Shown here piece by piece: positions 1 through 7,855 of a DNA stretch of 64,000 bases. Position 1 is the stretch's first letter. Every line of letters starts with the position of its first letter. This stretch comes from JAPWJZ01 sp965279315. Its GTDB lineage: Bacteria; Pseudomonadota; Alphaproteobacteria; Micavibrionales; UBA2020. Position numbers and translations under genes: made by a program. Under the pieces are notes generated by a model. The model did not search any database. It saw nothing but the letters and a program-made list of their open reading frames with translations, and had not been told where the DNA came from. The stretch lies in the NCBI GenBank assembly GCA_965279315.1, contig OZ257145.1, forward strand, positions 2,418,001-2,482,000. The letters run 5' to 3'.

Positions 1-1194
1 GTTGAAAATGCGGAAATACGGCGCGGCATCCGCCCCGCAGCCGCCGATCCACTGCCAGCCCGCCGCGTTATTGCCAAGGTCGGCATCGACCAGCGTATCC
101 CAGAACCAGTCCTCGCCGTCGCGCCAGCTGATCATCAGGTTTTTGACAAGGAACGATCCCACGATCATGCGCACGCGGTTGTGCATCCACCCCGTCTGCC
201 ACAGTTGCCGCATACCCGCATCGACGATGGGATATCCCGTCTTACCCTGCTGCCAAAGTTTCAGCATGCGCTTGTTCTTCAGCCACGGGAATTTGACGAA
301 GCGTTTGTTCCATGGCTGTTCAGGAAAATCGGGCGCATGATATAACAAGTGCCACGAAAATTCGCGCCACAGCAACTGGCGCAAATATGCCTGCCCGTTC
401 GCCGCGACCAATCCATTATCATTCTTCGCCAGCATCGAACTGACCGCATGCCAGACCTGATGCGGGCTGACTTCGCCGAAATGCAGATAGGGCGACAGCT
501 GCGATGTGCCGTCGATGGCGGGCAGGTCGCGGTGCAGTTTGTATTTTCCCGCGCCGTGCTTCACGAAGTCCTTCAAGCGCGCCTGACCGCCCTCTTCCCC
601 CGGCTTCCAGAATTCCTGCATGCCCTTGTACCATTTGATATCGGGCATCAGGCCGAGATCGGCGAGCTTCAGCCCCGCAAATTTCCTGAATTCGACATTG
701 CCGGTTTTCAGAGGCGGACGGATGCCACCGCGATCGAGGCATGCCTTGGAATAAGGCGTGAAAACCTTGTACGACCCGCCGGTTTTATTCTTGATTTCCC
801 ACGGCTCGAACATCAGGAACGCGCCAAAGCTGTTCGCCTCGATGCCGCCTGTTTTCAACGCCTCCTTGATTTTGGTGTCACGCGCCATCGCCCATGGTTC
901 ATAGCAGCGGTTCCAGAACACGGCTGCCGCGCCCGTTTCCTTGACCAGTTTAGCCATTTCCTTCGCTGCATCGCCATGACGCAGCACAAGCGGGATTTTG
1001 CCGGAGAGTTCGTTCAGCGACTGGTGCAGCCACCAGCATGTCGCGCCGCCCGGCTTCCAGATGCCGGAATTGACGTCGTCATGGATGTAAACGGCGATGA
1101 CAGGCTTGCCGCTGTCGTGCGCGGCGGCAAGGCCCGGGTTGTCGGCAAGGCGCAGGTCGTTGCGAAACCAGAAAATGACGGGCGCGCCGGTCAA
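1..1194 (-). CDS. phr: Deoxyribodipyrimidine photo-lyase (cryptochrome/photolyase family), 3' end off the window
   Basis: The protein repairs UV-induced pyrimidine dimers in DNA using FAD and light. The N-terminus carries the antenna-domain opening VIFWFRNDLRLADNPGLA. Later come GTSQLSPYLHFGEVSP and LLWREFSWHLLYH, then the FAD-binding core with GYPIVDAGMRQL, TGWMHNRVRM and DADLGNNAAGWQWIGGCG. The frame is open to base 1 (398 codons, ending APYFRIFN), so about 70 C-terminal residues should lie outside. No ATG lies near the homologous N-terminus. The only fitting start is TTG at 1194-1192, which overlaps the stop of the dioxygenase gene (TTGA), implying translational coupling. It looks like a class I CPD photolyase, but the residues separating CPD from (6-4) activity were not checked. 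Confidence 0.93.
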   Translation of the reverse strand, partial: MTGAPVIFWFRNDLRLADNPGLAAAHDSGKPVIAVYIHDDVNSGIWKPGGATCWWLHQSLNELSGKIPLVLRHGDAAKEMAKLVKETGAAAVFWNRCYEPWAMARDTKIKEALKTGGIEANSFGAFLMFEPWEIKNKTGGSYKVFTPYSKACLDRGGIRPPLKTGNVEFRKFAGLKLADLGLMPDIKWYKGMQEFWKPGEEGGQARLKDFVKHGAGKYKLHRDLPAIDGTSQLSPYLHFGEVSPHQVWHAVSSMLAKNDNGLVAANGQAYLRQLLWREFSWHLLYHAPDFPEQPWNKRFVKFPWLKNKRMLKLWQQGKTGYPIVDAGMRQLWQTGWMHNRVRMIVGSFLVKNLMISWRDGEDWFWDTLVDADLGNNAAGWQWIGGCGADAAPYFRIFN

Positions 1195-2270
1195 GCCTTG
1201 TCCCAGTATTTGAATCCCATGCTCGCTTCAACATGCGGCGGCAATGCCGGCAGTTTCGAGCGCGGGATGAGGAAGGTTGAAATGCCGAACAGGTCCTTAA
1301 AAATGCGGTGCTTGGTCGCGGTTGCGGCCAGATAATCATGCCCCGTCGATCCGCCGCTGCCCATTTTGGTGCCAAGCATGCGTTGCGCCATCAGCGCATG
1401 GCGGTAACGCCACAACGCCATCAATTCGTCCACATCCATCAGGTCGCTGAGGATCTTGAACGGAATTTGCAGCGCGGGCTGGTCGCGGTAAAGGTTGATG
1501 AACAATGCGGCCTGCAGCGCGGGTTTGTCGAAACGCCACGGCAGCGGCTCGCCCTCGCCTTCGCCGAACAGTAGGTCGAACTGCGCCTGCATGCCTTTCA
1601 GCTTGTTCAATTCCATTTCGCGCGCCGCATCGGGCATCTGCGTATTCGCGCCGATCACCTTGCGGTCGTTTTCCAGCATATCCATTACAGCCTGGCGATA
1701 TGACTGCCAGAACGAAAATCCGGTCATCTCGACAAATGGCGTGCGCGACAGCCAGTTGCCGACCTGGTCGACCAGCGATGTTTTTTTCATCACGTTATGC
1801 AGCGCGTCGCGGTCTTCGGCAGGCAGGAAATTTTCGAATGACTTGCCGTCATATCCAACGCGCGCGTCATGCTGAAGGCCGAGGCGCACCTCGATCAGGC
1901 GGAATTGCATGCTCTGGAATCCCGAGGCCGAGCGGAACACGTGACGGAAATCAAGGAAGTCGAGCGGCGTCATGGTTTCCATGATGTCGAGCTGCCGCAC
2001 AAGCAGTCGCAAAATATCGGTGATGCGCGACAGGCTGGCGGAGACAACACGCAGGTCGGAATCCTTCACGACAGGATTGCCGAACACGCCCTGCACACGG
2101 TCGAGCTCGAACAGGATCAGCTTGAACCACAGCTCGTACGTCTGGTGCAGCACGACGAACATCATTTCGTCATGCGCGGGGCTGAGCGGTTTCTGCGCCT
2201 GCAGCAAGGTGCCGAGGTCGAGATAGGATTTATATGAAAGGTCGGGTTCTTTTGCGGGTTCTTTTGACAT
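1191..2270 (-). CDS. kynA: Tryptophan 2,3-dioxygenase
   Basis: This cytosolic haem enzyme opens the indole ring of L-tryptophan to N-formylkynurenine, the first step of the kynurenine pathway. The family signature VVLHQTYELWFK places the distal histidine at H42. The proximal haem ligand is probably H291 in WRYRHALMAQRM, followed by the substrate loop GSGGSTG (304-310). At 359 residues it is longer than the typical bacterial enzyme (about 280-300). No kynureninase or formamidase gene is nearby. It lies 23 bases after the methyltransferase gene and its stop overlaps the photolyase TTG start, so the three probably share a transcript. The ribosome site ahead of the ATG is weak. Confidence 0.93.
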   Translation of the reverse strand: MSKEPAKEPDLSYKSYLDLGTLLQAQKPLSPAHDEMMFVVLHQTYELWFKLILFELDRVQGVFGNPVVKDSDLRVVSASLSRITDILRLLVRQLDIMETMTPLDFLDFRHVFRSASGFQSMQFRLIEVRLGLQHDARVGYDGKSFENFLPAEDRDALHNVMKKTSLVDQVGNWLSRTPFVEMTGFSFWQSYRQAVMDMLENDRKVIGANTQMPDAAREMELNKLKGMQAQFDLLFGEGEGEPLPWRFDKPALQAALFINLYRDQPALQIPFKILSDLMDVDELMALWRYRHALMAQRMLGTKMGSGGSTGHDYLAATATKHRIFKDLFGISTFLIPRSKLPALPPHVEASMGFKYWDKA

Positions 2271-2293
2271 GGCAGCAGGTTAGCACTTCGCGG

Positions 2294-2866
2294 CTAGAAA
2301 ATAAATGGCACAATCGCCTTGGTTTTGCCCATATAATCGCGGTATTCCTGCCCGAATTCCTGAATCATCAGCTTTTCCTCGCGCCGCCATTTGATGTAAT
2401 GCGCGGCCAGCATGACGATAAAACCGGCGATCGCCGCCCATGTCGCCGCCGCGAGGACGGTGCCGATGACGGCAAGGAAAAGGCCGGTATAGATCGGGTG
2501 CCGCACATGGGCATAGGGGCCGGTGGTGATGAGGCGGTGGCCTTCCTTCAGCGCGACCGTGCCGCTCCAGTATTTGCCAAGATGCAGCCGTGCCCAGACC
2601 GAATAGCCATGCCCCGCCGCCGTGACCGCAACGCCGAACCATTTCAGCGCAGCGATATCATGGAACGCGCCCCAGTCGAGCGCAGGCACATGGCCGTTGT
2701 GGAATATGGCGATCAGGCCGAACAATGTGGGAACGGTGTGCTGCAGCCGCTTCAGGTTTTCATCCCATTTGCGCTTCAGCACGAATTGCGCCGCGACGAC
2801 CCAATAGAAAAACCAAGCCAACCAAAGCCAGCCGCAGATTTCAATCGCCGTCAGGTTTTCGGGCAT
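2294..2866 (-). CDS. Isoprenylcysteine carboxyl methyltransferase (ICMT/PEMT) family membrane protein
   Basis: This 190-residue membrane protein probably transfers a methyl group from S-adenosylmethionine to a lipid or lipid-linked substrate. Several hydrophobic segments precede the family motif TTGPYAHVRHPIYTG (about residues 115-130), and the C-terminus has the EEKLMIQEFG...YRDYM pattern of the SAM-binding ICMT core. Bacterial members rarely have a known substrate, so no gene symbol is given. The ATG lies only three bases after the stop of the DUF3833 remnant, suggesting it was once coupled to that gene. The dioxygenase gene follows on the same strand. Confidence 0.85.
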   Translation of the reverse strand: MPENLTAIEICGWLWLAWFFYWVVAAQFVLKRKWDENLKRLQHTVPTLFGLIAIFHNGHVPALDWGAFHDIAALKWFGVAVTAAGHGYSVWARLHLGKYWSGTVALKEGHRLITTGPYAHVRHPIYTGLFLAVIGTVLAAATWAAIAGFIVMLAAHYIKWRREEKLMIQEFGQEYRDYMGKTKAIVPFIF

Positions 2867-2869
2867 CTA

Positions 2870-3007
2870 TTACGCCTTGGGTTTGAGAAACACCACGATC
2901 AGCTCGCCGGCATGAATACCGAATTTGGACATTGCGATGCAGTTGATGACCGTCTCTTCATCCAATTTAAACATCCGGCTGGACATGGCAATACCATATG
3001 ACTTTTC
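2870..3007 (-). pseudogene. DUF3833 protein remnant (C-terminal 45 codons only)
   Basis: The 45 codons ending at the TAA at 2870 align without gaps to the end of the intact DUF3833 gene at 55256-55759. KSYGIAMSSRMFKLDEETV matches KTYDLSLSDWMWRVDDKTV, and SKFGIHAGELIVVF matches RKFGFKVGELICTF. Everything upstream (signal peptide and about 120 residues of body) is missing, and the flavin oxidoreductase gene ends 13 bases before the homology begins. An internal ATG could express 38 residues, but that would not be a complete fold. This is most simply the stump of a deleted second copy, lying two genes from the photolyase gene that often accompanies this family. Confidence 0.8.
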
Positions 3008-3020
3008 TGAAAAGAAATAA

Positions 3021-4619
3021 TCAGGCCGGGTCTGGCGGCGGCATGTTCTGGATCGGCTGCGCATCATCCATGATGATGCCGACAGCTGCAGGTTCCTCGA
3101 TGCGTGCCAGCGGCCTGGTTGCGGGGCCGTGCAGTACCTTCCCATCGGGCGCGTAGCGCGACCCGTCACAGGGGCAATCCCAGCTTTTTTCCACGGCGTT
3201 CCATTGCACGATGCAGCCCAGATGCGTGCAGGCGGCGGAACATTCATGGAGCCTGCCCTGCTCATCACGGTAGGCCGCGATTTTGGACAATCCCCGCCGG
3301 ATGATCGCCCCCTCGCCTGCTGCGATATCATCGTCACTGCCGGCTTCGGCTGAGGCCACGAAATCAGACATCAAACGCCCGATCGCGTTTGTGTTTTCGC
3401 TTAGGTAACGGCCAAGGTTATTAAACATTTTGCGCGACGGGTCATACACGTGCTCCAGAATGTTTTCATTTCCCATGATCAGGTCGCGGATCAACGTGGC
3501 TGCAATGGTGGCATAGGTCATGCCTGTGCCGGAAAATCCGGTTGCGATATAAATATTCCTGTCACCCGGATTACGGCCGATAAATGCGACGCCATCAACT
3601 GAGTCAATAATTTGCCCAGACCAGTGATACAGTGCCTGCTGCGCATCGGGAAAAAGCGCACGCGTCCAGCCTTCAATCGCCTGATAACGCAGTTCACCGT
3701 CGTTCGCCTGGCCGGTTTTATGGTCTTCGCCACCAACGACGAGCATGTCGTACGTATCCCCCGAAACGGTGCGCGCGTAATGGTAAGGGTCGTTCATGTC
3801 CCACATCATAAAGGGCGGATAGGCATCCTTCGGCACGCGAAACGCGATGCTGTAACTTCGATATGCCGCCTGTTTCGTATGCATCGTCAGGGTATCGTTG
3901 ATGGGCGTATGGGTCGCGACGACGACCGATTTTGCCTCGACCCGATAACCGTCATCGGTCACGACATAAGGGTTATCGCCGCCATGCACCTCGACCACCG
4001 GATTTCCAGTGCGTATGATACCCCCGCGCGATGCAATTATTTCGGCCAGTTTCAGCATGTATTTTGTCGGGTGGAAAATGACTTGTTCCGGCACTTCCAT
4101 ACAGCCGGTCTGCCACGAAAAGCTGCCGATTTTGATGTCGGGGAGTTTTCGCCATCCGGTGAAGCCTGCCTTGGCCGCCGCCTCGACTTCGCGGTCTATT
4201 TCCGCCTGCTGGCTTGGGCCCGAGGCAAGCATGTATCCCGTGACCGGATAGCAGGCGCAATCGATGTTTTCTTGCTCGATGATTTTCTGCACAAGGCCGG
4301 TCGCCATGTCGTGGCTTTGCGCGATCAGGGCCATGGTTTGCGTATCGAAATCTTTTTCCAGTTGCGCATAACGGGGGTCCAGAACGGTCGTCAGGTGGCC
4401 GGTTGTACGGCTGGTTTCGCCGCGCGCCAGTTCCTGCGCATCCAGCACCACGACCGATTTGCCAGCCCGCTGCAACAGGTAAGCCGTTGTCAGCCCCGTC
4501 AGGCCGCCACCGACCACGCAGACATCCGCGCTTAAATTTTCGCCAAGGCGCGGATAATGCGTGCGCCCCGCATCGCCGTCACGCCAATTGCTGATACTGC
4601 CGCCTTGATATATTTGCAT
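3021..4619 (-). CDS. FAD-dependent oxidoreductase (DAO family) with C-terminal Rieske-like domain
   Basis: The 532-residue protein combines a D-amino-acid-oxidase-type flavoprotein with a Rieske ferredoxin domain. Residues about 30-60 hold the ADP-binding fold (VCVVGGGLTGLTTAYLL then VVVLDAQ). A second flavin contact is ATGFSGTGMTYATIAA near residue 365. The C-terminus (about 430-520) has the Rieske pattern CTHLGC (C464, H466) and CPCDGSRY (C482). Position 485 is Asp (codon GAC), where the cluster-ligating His of CPCHGS is expected. The fold is clear, but cluster binding is therefore doubtful. The substrate is unknown; related fusions are annotated as glycine- or amine-oxidase-like. There is no signal peptide. 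Confidence 0.88.
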   Translation of the reverse strand: MQIYQGGSISNWRDGDAGRTHYPRLGENLSADVCVVGGGLTGLTTAYLLQRAGKSVVVLDAQELARGETSRTTGHLTTVLDPRYAQLEKDFDTQTMALIAQSHDMATGLVQKIIEQENIDCACYPVTGYMLASGPSQQAEIDREVEAAAKAGFTGWRKLPDIKIGSFSWQTGCMEVPEQVIFHPTKYMLKLAEIIASRGGIIRTGNPVVEVHGGDNPYVVTDDGYRVEAKSVVVATHTPINDTLTMHTKQAAYRSYSIAFRVPKDAYPPFMMWDMNDPYHYARTVSGDTYDMLVVGGEDHKTGQANDGELRYQAIEGWTRALFPDAQQALYHWSGQIIDSVDGVAFIGRNPGDRNIYIATGFSGTGMTYATIAATLIRDLIMGNENILEHVYDPSRKMFNNLGRYLSENTNAIGRLMSDFVASAEAGSDDDIAAGEGAIIRRGLSKIAAYRDEQGRLHECSAACTHLGCIVQWNAVEKSWDCPCDGSRYAPDGKVLHGPATRPLARIEEPAAVGIIMDDAQPIQNMPPPDPA

Positions 4620-4670
4620 TTTTACCTGCTGTTTTTACTCCAACCACCAACGCAGGGGCGTTTTATTGGT

Positions 4671-5426
4671 TCACCATTTCGCCTCGACCAGCAATGCGGC
4701 ATGGTCGGAAAAAGGCTGATGAATGATCTTGAGCTCCATTTTATCGGCAATCGACTTGCTGCAAATGCACAGGTCGAGTGCCTTGGTGGTGCGATGCAGC
4801 CGGAATGTCGGCTCTTTCTCGTCGTTCATGACCGTGAGGTCTGCGCCATCCAAAAACGGTTTCAGTTCGGTAAAGCCCTGCATGATGTTGAAATCGGCCA
4901 TGATGATGACGGGCACGCCCTGTGCGTCGATCAGCTTGCGCAGTTCGGCGAATTGTTGCTGGCGCACTTTTTTCTGCAGCGAAAAATGGGTGAAATACAG
5001 CATCACGCCATTCGGCAGCACGACACGGTGTATCAGGCGTTTCGATCCGGTCGTGAAATACAGCTTTTCGAACGGGTAATTCATGCGCGACATAAAGGCG
5101 CTGCTTTTGCCGAAATGCAGCGGCAGGCCCGCCAGCCAGTTGCCGGGGCCGTATTTGTCGGCGATATCGTAATGCCGGTAATCGTCGTCGATCAGGTATT
5201 TGATCTGGTTGAAGCGTGCGGAATGCACCGAGCCCTCGTCGATTTCGACGAAGCAGCAGATATCGGGCTTGTTGTCGGCAATGATGCCTTTCAGCTGCAT
5301 CAGCACTTCCTGCTGCAGCGAAATGCTGCAATAGAAATGGCGGTTGAAACGGCAGAAATGCTGCCACAATGTGCCGTCTATGCCGCGCGCGTATCCGATA
5401 TTGCTGAAGAGGACCTTGAACGGCAT
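4671..5426 (-). CDS. Endonuclease/exonuclease/phosphatase (EEP) family protein, YbhP-like
   Basis: This 251-residue member of the metal-dependent EEP fold shows the expected catalytic motifs in order: SNIG (Asn near residue 9), CFVEID (Glu), YFTHFSLQ (His), IMADFN (Asp/Asn pair) and the C-terminal FSDHAALL (Asp-His). The substrate could be a phosphodiester of a nucleic acid, an inositol lipid or another lipid. It starts one base after the stop of the cardiolipin-synthase-like gene. The same pairing (ybhP with clsB) is known in enterobacteria, which favours a role in phospholipid metabolism over DNA repair. Confidence 0.85.
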   Translation of the reverse strand: MPFKVLFSNIGYARGIDGTLWQHFCRFNRHFYCSISLQQEVLMQLKGIIADNKPDICCFVEIDEGSVHSARFNQIKYLIDDDYRHYDIADKYGPGNWLAGLPLHFGKSSAFMSRMNYPFEKLYFTTGSKRLIHRVVLPNGVMLYFTHFSLQKKVRQQQFAELRKLIDAQGVPVIIMADFNIMQGFTELKPFLDGADLTVMNDEKEPTFRLHRTTKALDLCICSKSIADKMELKIIHQPFSDHAALLVEAKW

Positions 5427-5427
5427 G

Positions 5428-6516
5428 TCATAGCACCCCCTTCATGCAGCGGCCCAGGTAACCGGTGAGCCGTTCAGTGAACGGGATTTCATGGCAATAC
5501 TGCATGTCCGCCTGCCTTGCGTCGCGGATGTAGGCATCGGAGGCTTCGCGCAGTTCATGCAGGACTTCGGGAACGCGGATAATGAGGTTCGCTTCGCGGT
5601 TGTGCAACAGGCTGAGGTAATCCATGTTCGTGCTGCCGATGGTGGCCCAGGTTTCGTCGATGATAGCATATTTGGCGTGCAGCACCTGATAAGGATAGAG
5701 AAAAATCTTGATCCCGTGGCGCAACAGCGCGGGGAAATAGGAATGCGACACATGATCGGCCAGCGGCACATCCGTCTTTGCGCTGACAAGGATTTCCACG
5801 TTAACGCCGCGCCGTGCCGCATGGACCAGCGCCCTGCGCAACCGCCGGGGCGGCAGGAAATAGGGCGTCACAAGGCGTATGGTCTTTTGGGCTGCCTTTA
5901 TTTGCTGCAACAGCTCGCGGTAAATCGAGTTGATGCCCAGCGACGGGCGCGATACCGCATAGGCGGAAGTCGCCTTCATATCCGGATGCGCCATTCCGGC
6001 AATGGTTTCGTTCTTGTCATGCGCGTTCCAGACGCTGGCGAAATGCGCGGCGACATCGGCCACGGCGGCGCCGGTGAAACGGCAATGCATTTCGTGCCAA
6101 TGCTCCATGATTTCCCACATGCAGGCGCTGCCCGTATGCGCGATGGCGCCGTCGACCAGCAGTGTCTTGACATGGCTGCGCGGCAACCAGTGGGACGGCA
6201 TAAAGGCCCGGTGCGACAGCAATGAATTATAAAAATACACCTCGCCGCCTGCGCGGCGGATATCGCCCAGCAACTTGCTGATCATGATCCCGCGGCTGCC
6301 CACGCCGTCGAACATGAGGCGTACCTTGACGCCTTGTTGCGCCTTTTCTGCGAATAATTGCAGGAAGCGATGGCCGGCGTAATCATCCATGATGATGTAT
6401 TGTTCGAACTCGATGGATTTTTTGGCCGCTTTGCAGTCGGCATACATCGCATCCCAGATATCCGAGGTGCGGTAAAAAAACTGGAATTCAGCAGTATTAT
6501 CGGCGTCCTTTTGCAT
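5428..6516 (-). CDS. Phospholipase D-type cardiolipin synthase (ClsB-like)
   Basis: The enzyme probably condenses phosphatidylglycerol with a second lipid alcohol to make cardiolipin. Two HKD motifs are complete: HVKTLLVD near residue 114 and HAKYAIID near residue 279, each followed by the usual GS/GST-N segment. The length of about 362 residues and the lack of N-terminal membrane spans fit the ClsB type rather than ClsA. An ATG 38 codons upstream is open, but the start at 6516 is preferred because AAAGGA sits eight bases before it and homology begins there. The EEP-family gene follows after one base. Confidence 0.88.
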   Translation of the reverse strand: MQKDADNTAEFQFFYRTSDIWDAMYADCKAAKKSIEFEQYIIMDDYAGHRFLQLFAEKAQQGVKVRLMFDGVGSRGIMISKLLGDIRRAGGEVYFYNSLLSHRAFMPSHWLPRSHVKTLLVDGAIAHTGSACMWEIMEHWHEMHCRFTGAAVADVAAHFASVWNAHDKNETIAGMAHPDMKATSAYAVSRPSLGINSIYRELLQQIKAAQKTIRLVTPYFLPPRRLRRALVHAARRGVNVEILVSAKTDVPLADHVSHSYFPALLRHGIKIFLYPYQVLHAKYAIIDETWATIGSTNMDYLSLLHNREANLIIRVPEVLHELREASDAYIRDARQADMQYCHEIPFTERLTGYLGRCMKGVL

Positions 6517-6643
6517 CAACCGGTCCTTTGTTGCGGTCGGACTATACTGGAGGTGCCAATGCGCGAACAGGGAAAATTGTTCCATGCGGCAATGCCGCCG
6601 GTTTGCGCCGGCGGCCTTGCTTATCGCCAAAGAAACCAGCCGG

Positions 6644-7141
6644 TTAAGCGGCGGTTGCGATGTTAAAAGCTTGCGTCTTTTTCAGCAGTTCCTGAATGCG
6701 GCGTTTCTGGTCGCCATCAACGGGTTTCACGGCTAGCAGGATGTTGCCTGACTTGATTTCATCTTCATAGATCTTGGCTTCGTGTTCGGGGATGCCCGCG
6801 CCAACCAGCGCACCGATCAGGCCGCCCGTCGCAGCGCCGGCACCAAGGCCCGCAAGCGCGCCTGCGAGGCTGCCGACGACGATGATGTTGAGTCCGGGGA
6901 TGGCAAGTGCGCCAGCCGCCATAACGGAACCAAGGAACGCGCCGACAACGCCGCCAAAGGTTGCGCCGACTGCCGCGCCTTCATCCGCGCGGGATTTGGT
7001 TTCGATATTGAAATGGTTGCCGCGGCTTTGTTCGGTCACAATCAGACTCAGCTGTTCTTCGCGAATCCCCATATCGACAAGTTTGATAAGGGCGGCTTCA
7101 GCCGCCGTACGGTTTTCAAAAGTTGCTGTGATGTGCGTCAT
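6644..7141 (-). CDS. Glycine-zipper stress protein (YflT/DUF1269-like)
   Basis: The 165-residue protein has a short alpha/beta N-terminus (MTHITATFENRTAAEAALIK) like the fold seen in general-stress proteins such as YflT. Residues about 60-120 are extremely rich in Gly and Ala with GxxxG spacing (two hydrophobic glycine-zipper stretches). The charged C-terminus includes HEAKIYEDEIKSGNILLAV. The zipper could pack in or against a membrane. The molecular function is unknown. It stands alone, 128 bases downstream of the cardiolipin-synthase start and 72 bases from the Mla-type operon end. Confidence 0.7.
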   Translation of the reverse strand: MTHITATFENRTAAEAALIKLVDMGIREEQLSLIVTEQSRGNHFNIETKSRADEGAAVGATFGGVVGAFLGSVMAAGALAIPGLNIIVVGSLAGALAGLGAGAATGGLIGALVGAGIPEHEAKIYEDEIKSGNILLAVKPVDGDQKRRIQELLKKTQAFNIATAA

Positions 7142-7213
7142 GATGTCTTCTCCTGTTTATTATTGGTTATTGCTCCTTTCCAACACATCACAGTTAATTT
7201 GGTTCCAAAGATA

Positions 7214-7855
7214 TCAGGGTGCGGCAGGTTTCTCCGGTTCGGCGGCGGGGGCAGATTTTTTAACCATCACATCTTTCGAGATGCGGGAAAGGCCCGTTGA
7301 GACCACTTTACGCAACAGGGTTTCAAGGTCGCCCGTAATTGCCGTGATCGTGTTGGCGGAGGCGGGCATTTTTTCAGTCAGCGTGAAATCGCGCAGCAGT
7401 TTTTCTTGGCTGCGCTCGATCAGGCGGAATGTGAGCGATACGCGGACTTCCGCCACGCCGGTTGCCGTATCTGCATAGACAGGCTGGAAATCGTTTACCT
7501 TCACCTGCAACGAATACGGCGCATTGACGCCGCTATCGGGGGTGATGGCGGAAAAACGCGCGGATTGGATGATAAAATCCTGCAAGACCTTGTTCAGCGC
7601 GTCAGGCCACGCGGCATCAGCGTAGAAATCCATGCGCCTGCCACCCGACATGTGCAGGGCGATGCGCGAGGTGTCGAAACCCGCGGGCATTTCCGGTTCC
7701 TGCACGATCACGGCGGAGGACGAAGCACGCTTTTCCGGTTTTTCGGCATGGAGTGTATAGACCGAGACCGGGGGCGCTTTCGATTTCGTGATGTTGCCGC
7801 ATCCCGCAAGCGCGGCAAGGCAGAGGACGGCGAAAACAGGGATCAGTTTTTTCAT
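7214..7855 (-). CDS. ABC-type transport auxiliary lipoprotein (PqiC/LbcC-like)
   Basis: This 213-residue outer-membrane lipoprotein is the fourth member of the Mla-type operon. The signal peptide ends in a lipobox, LAALAGC. The body has the family pattern of a DTSRIALHMSGGRRMDFYADAAWPD-like segment followed by VRVSLTFRLIERSQ. Such proteins act as outer-membrane partners of MCE-type lipid transporters. It overlaps the end of the MlaD-like gene by four bases. The C-terminus is Pro/Ala-rich and looks disordered. Confidence 0.85.
   Translation of the reverse strand: MKKLIPVFAVLCLAALAGCGNITKSKAPPVSVYTLHAEKPEKRASSSAVIVQEPEMPAGFDTSRIALHMSGGRRMDFYADAAWPDALNKVLQDFIIQSARFSAITPDSGVNAPYSLQVKVNDFQPVYADTATGVAEVRVSLTFRLIERSQEKLLRDFTLTEKMPASANTITAITGDLETLLRKVVSTGLSRISKDVMVKKSAPAAEPEKPAAP

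Noticed and set aside
349..1335. Long plus-strand open frame (328 codons) opposite the photolyase and dioxygenase genes
   Set aside because: It is composed of the antisense of clearly conserved coding sequence, has no recognisable domain and is Arg/His/Gln-rich like other shadows in GC-rich DNA.
2870..2983. A real 38-residue gene starting at an internal ATG
   Set aside because: The sequence is just the end of a longer family domain and cannot form the fold alone; no ribosome site stands out.
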